Origin: an uncultured Collinsella sp.
Lineage (GTDB): Bacteria; Actinomycetota; Coriobacteriia; Coriobacteriales; Coriobacteriaceae
Direction of reading: 5' to 3'
Assembly: GCA_900541205.1 (NCBI GenBank)
Contig: UQIV01000009.1
Location: 1-64,000 of the forward strand
Length of the DNA: 64,000 nucleotides
The position numbers and the translations under genes are program-made. Below are positions 1 through 8,083 of the stretch, one piece after another. Each line of letters begins with the position of its first letter. Position 1 is the stretch's first letter. The notes under the pieces were generated by a model that saw only the letters and a program-made list of their open reading frames with translations, was not told where the DNA came from and searched no databases.

Positions 1-110
1 GCGGGGGGGGGCGGGGCCCGGCGCCGCCCGCGGCGCCCCCCCGCCCCCCCGGAGTGTTTTTTTTTTTTTTTTTTCACCACCCCCCCCCCCCCCCCCCCCC
101 GCCTGCGGTG
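1..110. repeat. Homopolymer-rich window edge
   Basis: Short runs of G and C are followed by a run of 18 T (57-74) and a run of 21 C (80-100). Together they make a stretch unlike anything else in the window. No gene is supported. It may be an artefact at a contig end or a true slippage-prone tract; the sequence alone cannot decide. Confidence 0.75.
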
Positions 111-201
111 ACTCGGCTGCGAGCGGCCAGCGATGGGGCCGTTGTTGGTTGGGGCCGCTGGGCTGATGTGAGGGCACGTGGTCGCTGCGGGCCCTGGTCC
201 C

Positions 202-352
202 GGCGGTGGCCTCGGCGCTTTGCGCCTGCCGCCTTTGGGGACTGCGGAGCGCGGCCGGCAGCTGCGGCGCGTTGCGCCTGCTGCCTGCGGGGACTTTGGG
301 TTCGTGCGGCAGCTGCGGCGCTTCGCGCCTGCTGCCTAGGGTGACTTTGGGG
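202..352. repeat. Tandem stem-loop repeat, three copies of 51-55 bp
   Basis: Three imperfect copies begin near 202, 257 and 308. Each contains a GC-rich stem-loop of the form GGCAG...GGCGC...GCGCC...CTGCC followed by a GGGACTTTGGG-like tail. I see no gene between the window start and ogt at 415, so this array fills most of the upstream region. Confidence 0.7.
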
Positions 353-414
353 TCGATTGGGGTTGTCTGCACAATTCGCGGTATTATGGAGCGGAGTTTT
401 GAAAGGAGCCGCTG

Positions 415-993
415 GTGGTCACGACGACGTTTGCTTCGCCTTTGGGCGAGATTCTGCTTGCCGCTGATGGCCGCGGTTTGACAGGGCTTTGGTTTGAGGG
501 GCAGGAGCATTTTGGCTCCACGCTTCTCAAAGAAGATGTCGAGCATATCGAAGGTGCCGATGCGGTTTCCGGTATTGGTGGCATGTCGTCGGTGAGTCCG
601 ACAAATGGCGCGGCCTCTTCGGTGCTTGAGCGTTCGTGGGCTTGGCTGAATGCTTATTTTGCAGGGCAGGAACCTCGGTTTACGCCGCCGTTGCATTTGA
701 TTGGCACGGCGTTTCAGCGTGAAGTTTGGTACGAGCTGCTTTCTATTCCGCGTGGCGAGGTCGCTACGTATGGCGAGATCGCCCAGCGTGTTGCGGCTCG
801 ACATCGTGTGCCGGGAAATGAGACACCCGTTGTGTCTCCCCGTGCCGTGGGGGCCGCGGTCGCTCGCAACCCTGTTTCGATTATTGTGCCATGCCATCGC
901 GTGGTGGCGGCCGACGGCTCGCTTAACGGATATGCCGGCGGGCTTGATCGCAAGGAGTGGCTGCTTCGGCTTGAGGGCGCGTACGAGGAGTAA
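415..993 (+). CDS. ogt: Methylated-DNA--protein-cysteine S-methyltransferase
   Basis: This enzyme repairs O6-alkylguanine by moving the alkyl group onto its own cysteine, a suicide reaction in the cytoplasm. The active-site motif PCHRVV is present with the acceptor Cys at residue 160, followed by the usual NGYAGGLDRKEWLL C-terminus. The GTG start at 415 is supported by the GAAAGGAG ribosome binding site at 401-408. At 192 residues it is slightly longer than typical Ogt; the extra length comes from an unstructured stretch near residues 45-68 and an insertion near 128-142, just before the conserved RAVGAAVARNP segment. It appears monocistronic. The family call is secure. Confidence 0.95.
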   Translation: MVTTTFASPLGEILLAADGRGLTGLWFEGQEHFGSTLLKEDVEHIEGADAVSGIGGMSSVSPTNGAASSVLERSWAWLNAYFAGQEPRFTPPLHLIGTAFQREVWYELLSIPRGEVATYGEIAQRVAARHRVPGNETPVVSPRAVGAAVARNPVSIIVPCHRVVAADGSLNGYAGGLDRKEWLLRLEGAYEE

Positions 994-1033
994 CACTCGA
1001 GCGCTTTGCATAGCCAATATGCCGTGAAAGAAC

Positions 1034-1180
1034 GGGACATGCTTTCCGAATGGAGGCTCAGACGGAAACTACGTCCCGGAATTCCGTTTTAAAGCGGGAT
1101 GCGCTTTCCGAATGGCGTTCCAAGCGGAAACCGTGTCCCGGAATACAGCCTCAGAGTGGGACGCCGTTTCCGGCTGAGAC
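1034..1180. repeat. Tandem inverted-repeat array, 62-bp period
   Basis: Units start at 1034, 1096 and 1158. In the first two, GGGAC or GGGAT and TTTCCG on the left pair with CGGAAA and GTCCC on the right, giving a two-part stem. The third copy carries only the left half. It lies between ogt and the chimeric pseudogene. No ORF is supported here. Confidence 0.7.
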
Positions 1181-1199
1181 CACCTGCCTGGACATCGAT

Positions 1200-1411
1200 C
1201 TACGCCCGCTCCTGCAGGGCGTAGATGGACTTATCCATGTTGAACAGGTAAGCCACAACGCAGACAATAATGAACATCGGCAAGTTACCAAAGCCGAAGA
1301 CTTCGCAGCCAATAAGGATGGGTGCGAGCAGCGTATTGGTGGCGCTGCCAAAGACGGCTGCGTAGCCCAGTGCGGCGCAGAGCTCGACGGGCATGCCGAG
1401 TTGAGCCTCGT
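1200..1411 (-). pseudogene. C-terminal remnant of a ClC-type chloride channel
   Basis: This frame encodes about 70 residues, including GYAAVFGSATNTLLAPIL and a following hydrophobic stretch. They resemble the last conserved membrane helices of voltage-gated chloride channel (ClC) proteins, where GMAAVFAGATNTP-like sequences occur. Everything upstream is missing: the frame joins, out of register, the N-terminal part of an Abi-like gene near 1410. A 10-bp inverted repeat (ATCTACGCCC with GGGCGTAGAT) overlaps the stop codon. It is most likely a dead fragment left by a deletion. The ClC assignment rests on a short motif, so I am moderately confident. Confidence 0.6.
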
Positions 1412-1774
1412 TATGGCGACATCTGGGTAACAGAAAGGCCCGCGTTCCTCAGAGGCAAGATAGGCAATTCTGCTTCTGAGGTAGATCTCAATTCTGCCGA
1501 CCGCACTGCCGACCGCATCAAACATTAACTGCCGGAGGGCTCGGTCAAATTCATACGTGTAGATGATGGTTTCGAATGTTGTGCCTTCGCGAAAGATGGT
1601 AATCCCGGACTTGCATTTGGTTTTGTAGGGAAACCAGTAGGCCGACAGTCTGTAGTGGTTGGCTTCGACCAAAGCTCGCTCGAGTTCGCTTTGATCAGAG
1701 CACTTAAGACCCTTGTTTTCTGTCAATAGTGCTATTTGTTCGTTGATGGATATCCGCGACTTCTGGTATTTCAT
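1412..1774 (-). pseudogene. N-terminal fragment of an Abi-family (AbiD/F-like) protein
   Basis: The frame starts MKYQKSRISINEQIALL and contains NHYRLSAYWFPY, FDRALRQLMFDAVGSAVGRIEIYLRSRIAY and GPFCYPD. These are hallmarks of the Abi_2 family of abortive-infection proteins, which are normally about 300 residues. Only about 120 residues remain before the frame runs into sequence coding for a ClC channel in another register. The protein is therefore truncated and probably inactive. In intact relatives the family is linked to phage resistance; nothing else here suggests a working defence locus. Confidence 0.7.
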
Positions 1775-1944
1775 TAAGCCTCTTGATAGAAAAAGAGCTG
1801 GAGTTGCGCATCGTTGAGAGGCTTTCCAGCTTTAGCAAAACAAACTTATAAGATGCGACGGGCCGCGTCAAGATAATTACCGGACGGCCTAGGAGGCGGC
1901 TGGTTGGCTGGCTTAAAACCCAGCGCGTGAAATGACGCTCCACG

Positions 1945-2583
1945 CTATTCAGCGCGCTTGATAGGATGACGAACCACAGTCTTAAGTTTCTCCGGCGCAC
2001 ACTTGCGTGGATCGGAAAGATAGATTTCGTGATGTAAACGGGTGTCTGAGAAGTCGGGGACATAGCCCTGCTCGGTCGCATATTCATGCATGGCGTCTAC
2101 GGTTGCCGGCTCGCTGTCGTAGGGTCCGGTATGCATGCATTGAACGCAGAGACCCTCGTCAACTTTAAGCAGCTCGACGGCAGAAAAGTCCAGTTTCTTT
2201 TTGGCCGTGGCTTCCGCGACCGCCCAGTCAAAGTCATCCTGAGTGACGAAATCGGGCAGGCGGATGCACGAGATAAAGTTGAAATCGTCCTTGCGTACAT
2301 AATCGATGTCGCCGCTCGGGGAGTCTTGCCACCAGAAGCCCTCGAGCGGCGGTACCACAAAGTCGAAATAGCCCTCGATACTCCTTGAGCCTTTCTTTGA
2401 CATCTTGACGGTATAGGCGATGCCGTAAAGCAGCGGCAGGGCATTTTGATACTCGCCACCTTCGGTATTTGGGTCGCCCTTTCCGCGAACGGCAACGTAG
2501 CTCATAGGCGGGACAGTTATGATACTCGGCTTGCTTGCAGGTCTGTAGAGCTCCTTGCATTCCTTCTTAAAGTCGAACGCCAT
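1945..2583 (-). CDS. GyrI-like small-molecule-binding domain protein
   Basis: A 212-residue soluble protein of the GyrI-like/AraC effector-binding superfamily (COG4832 type). It has the typical MAFDFKKECKELY start, YVAVRGKGDPN near residue 32, an EGFWW segment, and the C-terminal LHHEIYLSDPRKCAPEKLKT that ends this family. There is no DNA-binding domain, so it is a stand-alone ligand-binding or hydrolase-like member. The ATG at 2583 follows an AAAGG-like site about 9 bases upstream. It appears to be a single-gene unit whose promoter lies in the 270-bp gap before the divergent ABC exporter. Ligand unknown. Confidence 0.85.
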   Translation of the reverse strand: MAFDFKKECKELYRPASKPSIITVPPMSYVAVRGKGDPNTEGGEYQNALPLLYGIAYTVKMSKKGSRSIEGYFDFVVPPLEGFWWQDSPSGDIDYVRKDDFNFISCIRLPDFVTQDDFDWAVAEATAKKKLDFSAVELLKVDEGLCVQCMHTGPYDSEPATVDAMHEYATEQGYVPDFSDTRLHHEIYLSDPRKCAPEKLKTVVRHPIKRAE

Positions 2584-2771
2584 GTTGGCCGCCTTTCTGC
2601 GTATTGGCCTGCTTAGATAGCGGAATCATATCATAGAAACGAACAGCTGTTCGAATGATTTGGCTGACAGATTGAGATGCGTGCGTTGTGTTTGGCGGTC
2701 GGCCTGGCCCCATCGATGATTTCTCTGCCTCCCCGGCGCCTCATCTATAGCTGCCGTTTCCCCATATAGAA

Positions 2772-2800
2772 CCTGCCAAAATAAACCCGTCCCTTTTTAG
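2772..2800 (-). repeat. GGGAC-loop intergenic repeat, degenerate copy
   Basis: Read on the minus strand this matches the core AAAAAGGGACGGGTTTATTTTGGCAGG found at four other sites in the window, but the left stem arm has decayed. It lies in the divergent gap 2584-2854; the rest of that gap shows nothing clear. Confidence 0.7.
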
Positions 2801-2854
2801 TCGGTGCGAAATGGGTAATACTAAAGAGTTATCCGACCAGATGGGAACCGATCG

Positions 2855-3556
2855 ATGGCTTATATCGAATTCAAAGACGTCATCAAGGCATACGGCGAGG
2901 GCGACGCCCGCATTCACGCACTCGACGGCGCGAGCTTTACGGTCGAGCGCGGCGAGCTCGCCATCATTTTGGGTGCTTCGGGTGCCGGCAAGACCACGGC
3001 GCTCAACATTCTGGGCGGCATGGATACGGCGACTTCCGGCACCGTGACGGTGGACGGGCGCGATGTGAGCTCCGCTAACGAGGCACAGCTCGTGGAATAC
3101 CGCCGCGCCGACGTCGGCTTTGTCTTCCAGTTCTACAATCTGGTCCCCAACCTGACGGCGCTCGAAAATGTTGAGCTTGCGGCGCAAATCTGCCCTGATT
3201 CGCTCGATGCCGAGCAAACGCTTTGCCAGGTTGGCCTGGGTGAGCGCCTCGCCAACTTCCCCGCGCAGCTTTCGGGCGGCGAGCAGCAGCGCGTGTCCAT
3301 TGCCCGCGCACTGGCAAAGAACCCCAAGCTGCTTTTGTGCGACGAGCCCACGGGCGCACTTGACTATAAAACCGGCAAGCAGATCTTGCAGCTGCTGCAG
3401 GACACTTGCCGCAAGCAGGGCATTACGGTCATCATCATCACCCACAACTCCGCGCTGGCGCCCATGGCCGATCGCCTGATCCGCTTTAAGAACGGTCGCG
3501 TGGAGAGCGAGACGGTCCAGCAAAATCCCGTGCCTATCGAGACGATCGAGTGGTAG
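2855..3556 (+). CDS. ABC exporter ATP-binding protein (MacB/LolD type)
   Basis: A 233-residue nucleotide-binding subunit that energises the large FtsX-like permease encoded directly downstream. Walker A (GASGAGKTT) lies near residue 45, a Q-loop at FVFQFYNLVPNLTALENVEL, the signature LSGGEQQRVSIARAL near 140, and Walker B LLLCDEPTGALD near 160. This pattern is that of the LolD/MacB/FtsE group. The ribosome binding site at the ATG is weak. The stop codon overlaps the GTG start of the permease, which suggests translational coupling. Substrate unknown; relatives handle lipoproteins, peptides or antibiotic efflux. Confidence 0.93.
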   Translation: MAYIEFKDVIKAYGEGDARIHALDGASFTVERGELAIILGASGAGKTTALNILGGMDTATSGTVTVDGRDVSSANEAQLVEYRRADVGFVFQFYNLVPNLTALENVELAAQICPDSLDAEQTLCQVGLGERLANFPAQLSGGEQQRVSIARALAKNPKLLLCDEPTGALDYKTGKQILQLLQDTCRKQGITVIIITHNSALAPMADRLIRFKNGRVESETVQQNPVPIETIEW

Positions 3557-6327
3557 CGCCCATGGACCAAGACCGCCAAAACAGCCTACGCCGCGACGCG
3601 CAGAACACGGAGCGCGAGCAGGATTTTACGACCTACCGCACTGCCCAAAGCTCAAACGATATGGTGCCGACGGTTTTTCGCCGTGGCATCTACCGCACAA
3701 TCCGAGGCAGTCTTAAGCGCTTTTTGTCAATCGTGGTCATCACCGCGCTTGGCGTGAGCGTGATGTGCGGCCTTAAGGCGGGTTGCGAGGACCTGTGTGA
3801 TTCGGTTGATGCCTACTTCGACCAGCAAAATGTCTATGACATTAACGTGCAGTCGACCTATGGCCTGACTGACGATGATCTCGACGCCATACAAGAGGTC
3901 GATGGCGTCGAAACGGCCGAGGGCATCTACACCGAGACCGCCTACACCGCCGTGGGCACAACGCGCGAGCGCGTGGTCGTGCAGAGTCTCTCCAAGGAGA
4001 ACATCGATCAGCCGGTGCTCGTGAACGGCGATTTGCCCGAGAGCGCTGATGAAGTCGCGGTGACTTCGAAGTTCCTGAAGGCATCGGGCAAGAAAATCGG
4101 CGATACGGTGAGTTTTGCCGCCAATGACGCGAGCTCGTCCAATCAAAGCGCCAAGGACCAGTTTGCCGCGGGCGATTACACCATTACGGCCGAGGTCCTC
4201 GACCCCACTGATGTGAGCTCCGACTCGACAGTCAACGCCTTTCGCGCTGCTTCGGCGGCGGACTATAAGTTCTATGTGAGCGAGGACGCCGCGACATCTT
4301 CTTCCTACTCCGCGGTCCACGTGATCGTCGAGGGAGCCAAGAGCCTCAACTCCTATTCGGATTCCTACGCGGCAAAGATCAATGAGGTCAAGGGCAATAT
4401 CGAGAAGATCCGCGAGGAGCGTGAGAAGGCGCGCGCCCAGGAGCTGACGGTCGACACGCCGGCGAGCTTGGACGCGGCTGAGCGTCAGGCGAATATGCTC
4501 TTTGGGATTGAGCAGGACAACATCAATCGCATGGCAGAGGGCAGCGAGGAGCGCGTGCAAGCGCAGACCGACCTGGATCAGCGCCGCGCCGCCGCCGACC
4601 AGCAGTTTGCCGATGCCCGCGCCGAGCTTTCCGATCTGGGCGAATGCACCTGGTACATCCAGGACCGCGGCAATATCGCAAGCTACTCGAGCGTGGAGAG
4701 CGATAGCTCGTCAATTGAGGCTATCGCCACGGTGTTCCCGTTCATCTTCTTTATCGTCGCCGTGCTCATCAGCCTTACCACCGCCACGCGTATGGTCGAG
4801 GAGGAGCGCACGCTCATCGGCCTGTATAAGGCGCTCGGCTATTCGCGCGGGCGCATCCTGTCCAAATACGTGGACTATGCGCTGTGGGCTTGTCTGATCG
4901 GCGGCGTGCTCGGCAACATCATCGGATTTGTGGGCCTGCCGCTGTTCCTGTTTACGGTGTTCGACGACATGTACTCGCTGCCCCAGATGCTGCTTTCGTA
5001 CGATATCGTGTCGTCGCTCGTGTCGGTAGCGCTGTTTGCCGTGGGCGTGGTGGGCGCCACGATTATCGCCTGCCGCCACGAGATGGCCGAGACGCCGGCT
5101 TCGCTCATGCGTCCCAAGGCGCCGCGTGCCGGCTCACGCATTCTGCTCGAGCGTATCGGATTTATCTGGCGCCGCATGGGCTTCTTAAACAAGGTGGCGG
5201 CGCGTAACCTGTTCCGCTACAAAAAGCGCGCCTTTATGACCATCTTCGGTATCGCCGGCTGCACAGCGCTCGTGATCTGCGGCATGGGCATCCGTGACAC
5301 GTCGGTGGCGCTTTCGCCCAAACAGTACGGGCATATCACGCGCTACGACCTGCTGGCGGTCGCCAATCCCGACGATTTTTCGCAGACGTGCGCGGCATTG
5401 GATGAGCGCAGCGCGGCCAATGATTCCAACGTGACCGTGACCTCGACCCTGCCGATTATGACCGACAACGTCACCTTTACGTTTGGCGGCAAGAGCGAGA
5501 CTGTGCAGCTCATCGTGATTCCCGACGACCGCACGGGTGACTTGGGCGATTACGTGCGCCTGGAGGATGAGTCCAAAGAACCGCTGTCTTTGCGTGACGG
5601 AGACGTGTATCTGAGCAAAAGTTCACAGCTGGTGTTGGGGATTCAGCCGGGCGATACGGCGCACGTCCAGGATTCGTCGCTCAATGTTGCCAAGGTCAAA
5701 GTCAGTGACATTTCGCTCAACTATCTGGGCAACACGCTTTACATGACGCAGGGCACCTATGAGCGCGCGTTCGGTCGAAGCGTGCGCCTTAACGGCGTCT
5801 TTGTGCTGCTTAAGGGCTCATCTTCTGACCAGATTGCGTTTAGCAAGAAGATTAAGAGCGACGGTTGGCTCACCATCTCGAGCACGGCCGAACATTGGCA
5901 GAACTACGAGGCGAACTTTACGATTATCAATTCCGTCGTGGTGCTCGTGACCTTTATGGCGGCGTGCCTGTCGTTTGTGGTGGTGTTTACGCTGTCCAAC
6001 ACGAATATCTCCGAGCGCGAACGCGAGCTGGCGACCATCAAGGTGCTGGGCTTCCGCCGTGGCGAGGTGCACCATTACGTCAACAAGGAGACGTTGATCC
6101 TCACGGCGATCGGCGCTGCGCTGGGCGTGCCGCTGGGTGGCTTGCTGGCCGAGAGCTTCACGTACATCCTGCAGATGCCGTCGCTGTACTTTGACGTTGA
6201 GGTCGAGCCGCTAAGCTACGTGCTCGCCGTGGTGCTTTCCTTTGGCTTTACGTTTATCGTCAACCTCGCCACCAATCGTACCCTCAACAAGATCGACATG
6301 GTCGGCGCCCTCAAGAGCGCCGAGTAA
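3550..6327 (+). CDS. FtsX-like ABC transporter permease with two FtsX domains
   Basis: A 925-residue membrane protein, partner of the preceding ATPase. A first membrane helix lies near residues 55-75. A long extracytoplasmic domain follows (about 75-390) with a charged helical, coiled-coil-like region near 280-350. Then comes the first FtsX block (about 395-510), a second leading helix near 555, a second external domain, and the second FtsX block (about 795-920) ending KIDMVGALKSAE. Paired FtsX domains with a large first ectodomain are typical of mechanotransmission-type exporters in Gram-positive bacteria. The GTG at 3550 overlaps the ATPase gene; ATG at 3562 is an alternative start. Cargo unknown. 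Confidence 0.9.
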   Translation: MVAPMDQDRQNSLRRDAQNTEREQDFTTYRTAQSSNDMVPTVFRRGIYRTIRGSLKRFLSIVVITALGVSVMCGLKAGCEDLCDSVDAYFDQQNVYDINVQSTYGLTDDDLDAIQEVDGVETAEGIYTETAYTAVGTTRERVVVQSLSKENIDQPVLVNGDLPESADEVAVTSKFLKASGKKIGDTVSFAANDASSSNQSAKDQFAAGDYTITAEVLDPTDVSSDSTVNAFRAASAADYKFYVSEDAATSSSYSAVHVIVEGAKSLNSYSDSYAAKINEVKGNIEKIREEREKARAQELTVDTPASLDAAERQANMLFGIEQDNINRMAEGSEERVQAQTDLDQRRAAADQQFADARAELSDLGECTWYIQDRGNIASYSSVESDSSSIEAIATVFPFIFFIVAVLISLTTATRMVEEERTLIGLYKALGYSRGRILSKYVDYALWACLIGGVLGNIIGFVGLPLFLFTVFDDMYSLPQMLLSYDIVSSLVSVALFAVGVVGATIIACRHEMAETPASLMRPKAPRAGSRILLERIGFIWRRMGFLNKVAARNLFRYKKRAFMTIFGIAGCTALVICGMGIRDTSVALSPKQYGHITRYDLLAVANPDDFSQTCAALDERSAANDSNVTVTSTLPIMTDNVTFTFGGKSETVQLIVIPDDRTGDLGDYVRLEDESKEPLSLRDGDVYLSKSSQLVLGIQPGDTAHVQDSSLNVAKVKVSDISLNYLGNTLYMTQGTYERAFGRSVRLNGVFVLLKGSSSDQIAFSKKIKSDGWLTISSTAEHWQNYEANFTIINSVVVLVTFMAACLSFVVVFTLSNTNISERERELATIKVLGFRRGEVHHYVNKETLILTAIGAALGVPLGGLLAESFTYILQMPSLYFDVEVEPLSYVLAVVLSFGFTFIVNLATNRTLNKIDMVGALKSAE

Positions 6328-6385
6328 CCTGCCTGGGATTCAAGCTGTAGCGAGCTGTAATGTACCACAACCGCATTTTTGCATA

Positions 6386-6427
6386 AACCGCCCCGCCGAT
6401 TGCATATTTCGGCGGGGCGGTTGCTTT
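6386..6427 (+). terminator. Rho-independent terminator after the FtsX permease
   Basis: Perfect 14-bp arms (AACCGCCCCGCCGA and its complement at 6409-6422) enclose a 9-base loop and are followed by GCTTTTT. This ends the exporter operon. Confidence 0.9.
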
Positions 6428-6720
6428 TTGCCCGCGGGTACCCCAGGGGGCGACATGCAAATTCCGGAGTATTCAGCATCCCGGAGCCCGCGGGTGCGGG
6501 AGCGGGCGCACAAAAGCGCATTGAAAGCCTGACTTTGAGCTCCGGCGCCTCGAGGACCGCTCATTTTTTTGCAGAATGCGGCCCGCGGCGCCTGTCTCTC
6601 GCCCAAAATCCAGTATGCAGGCACCCTCGGCTGCTGAATACTCCCAAAAATGCACGCCGCATCCTACCCCAGGCACTTGCAGCAAGAAGACGAATAGCCT
6701 CGGCCTCCCCGGTTACCGCA
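6428..6720. other. Intergenic stretch without a supported gene
   Basis: Between the exporter terminator and the bulged hairpin at 6721 I find only short GC-rich palindromic scraps. One is a 12-base inverted match, GGAGTATTCAGC near 6467 against its complement near 6630. There is no credible coding sequence or RNA gene. Confidence 0.5.
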
Positions 6721-6841
6721 GGAGGCCCCAAGGCTTACCTCCCAAATCTTTCCGCAGGACGGAAGGACCCCGCCGCGCGAAGCGCGCAGCGGGGTCCTGA
6801 CATGTCCGAGGACGATTTGGGAGGTAAGCCCTGGGGCCTCC
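6721..6841 (-). repeat. Large bulged hairpin element, copy 1
   Basis: The outer arms at 6721-6748 and 6814-6841 pair over about 28 bp with one mismatch. The inner arms at 6764-6798 form a second GC-rich stem. Between them lie two unpaired strands. Read on the minus strand these are GTCCTCGGACATG (6813-6801) and GTCCTGCGGA (6760-6751), and both are identical to the internal-loop strands of a hairpin at 63159-63295. It sits between the convergent exporter operon and pfkA. Confidence 0.85.
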
Positions 6842-6864
6842 GATGGGAGCAGTTCCAGCCGGGG

Positions 6865-7944
6865 CTATTCGTCGCCGAAGCTGATGCCCAACGCCTTGGC
6901 CTCGCGTACCAGGTCGCTCTGGGGATCGACATACTTGAGCTTGCCGGCGACCTCCTCGAGCGGCATGTGGCACATCTTGCCGTCACGCAGGGCAATCATG
7001 TAGCCAAACTCGCCGCGCAGGCAGCCGAGCGCTGCCTCGACGCCGCACTGGGTCGCAAAGATGCGGTCCTGGGCGTCGGGCTGGCCGCCGCGCTGCGTGT
7101 GGCCGGGGATGGCGACGCGGGTCTCGCGACCAGTCTTGGCTTCGATCTCCTTGGCGATGTCGTAGACAATCGACGGACTCGTGCGCTCGGCGAGCTTTTT
7201 CTTGTACTCCTTCTTGGACAGCGCCGCGTCCTCCTTAGAGATGGCGCCCTCGGCGACGGCCACGATGGTAAAGCGGCTGCCGGTTTCCATGCGATGCTCG
7301 ATGGTCTTGATGACGTTATCCATGTCGTAGGGGATTTCGGGAATCAAGATGACATCCGCACCGCCCGCGACGCCGGCGTACAGCGGAATCCAGCCAACCT
7401 TGTGGCCCATGATCTCGATGACAAACACGCGGCCGTGGCTCGAGGCGGTAGTGTGGATGTCGTCGATGCATTTGGTGGCGACGTCGATGGCGCTCGTAAA
7501 GCCAAACGTCAGCTCGGTGCCCCAAGTGTCGTTATCGATGGTCTTGGGCAGGGCGATAACGTTGAGGCCCTCTTCGCGCAGGCGGTTGGCGGTCTTGGTG
7601 GAGCCGTTACCGCCCAGCATAAACAGGCAGTCGAGTTGCAGCTTATGATAGGTGTGGACCATCGCCGGCACCTTCTCGACACCATCGGCTTCGGGGGTAT
7701 CCAGGCGCTTGAACGGCGTGCGGCTCGTGCCCAGGATGGTGCCGCCGCGGGTGAGGATACCGCTAAAATCGGCGGGCGTCATGACGCGGAACCTGCTGTA
7801 GATAAGGCCCTGGTAGCCGTCCTCAAAACCATAGATCTCGATAGGTTCTTCGCTATTGGTCATAAGCGTTTTGACGATGCCGCGCATGGTGGCGTTGAGC
7901 GCCTGGCAGTCGCCGCCACTGGTAAGAAGACCGATCCTGAGCAT
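6865..7944 (-). CDS. pfkA: 6-phosphofructokinase
   Basis: This enzyme phosphorylates fructose 6-phosphate to the 1,6-bisphosphate in glycolysis. The 359-residue protein has the N-terminal phosphoryl-donor site TSGGDCQALN, GGNGST at 111-116, PKTIDND at 133-139, the MGHKVGWIPLYAG substrate segment, and a C-terminal PGHTQRGGQPDAQDR region. In E. coli numbering it has Gly104 and Lys124. In known families that pairing marks ATP-using enzymes of the group that also holds PPi-dependent PFKs, although the donor cannot be fixed from sequence. The usual Asp103 is Asn. The ATG at 7944 has a GGAAGGA ribosome binding site. Single gene, transcribed away from the Ntn hydrolase terminator. Confidence 0.93.
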   Translation of the reverse strand: MLRIGLLTSGGDCQALNATMRGIVKTLMTNSEEPIEIYGFEDGYQGLIYSRFRVMTPADFSGILTRGGTILGTSRTPFKRLDTPEADGVEKVPAMVHTYHKLQLDCLFMLGGNGSTKTANRLREEGLNVIALPKTIDNDTWGTELTFGFTSAIDVATKCIDDIHTTASSHGRVFVIEIMGHKVGWIPLYAGVAGGADVILIPEIPYDMDNVIKTIEHRMETGSRFTIVAVAEGAISKEDAALSKKEYKKKLAERTSPSIVYDIAKEIEAKTGRETRVAIPGHTQRGGQPDAQDRIFATQCGVEAALGCLRGEFGYMIALRDGKMCHMPLEEVAGKLKYVDPQSDLVREAKALGISFGDE

Positions 7945-7982
7945 GATGAATCCTTCCGGGCAAGTTATAACATGCGCATAAG

Positions 7983-8015
7983 TTTACCCCCGCACACTGT
8001 TGATACGGGGGTAAA
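7983..8015 (-). terminator. Hairpin terminator after the Ntn hydrolase gene
   Basis: Arms TTTACCCCCG and CGGGGGTAAA enclose a 13-base loop between the end of the Ntn hydrolase gene and the start of pfkA. The following T-tract on the minus strand is poor, so termination may be incomplete and allow readthrough to pfkA. Confidence 0.6.
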
Positions 8016-8083
8016 ACGTGTTAGCTCAAGCGTATGGAAATGTAAGCAACGTCAGGGAACGTAAGGTCGACGGGCCTGGCTCC

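Noticed and set aside
202..1180. CRISPR array
   Set aside because: Units are few, internally palindromic and have no unique spacers; no cas gene is present in the window.
1412..1774. Active Abi defence gene
   Set aside because: The conserved C-terminal part is missing and the frame runs into foreign sequence.
6379..8064. A 561-codon plus-strand frame across the bulged hairpin and pfkA
   Set aside because: It runs antisense to pfkA and through palindromic intergenic DNA; the composition is not protein-like.
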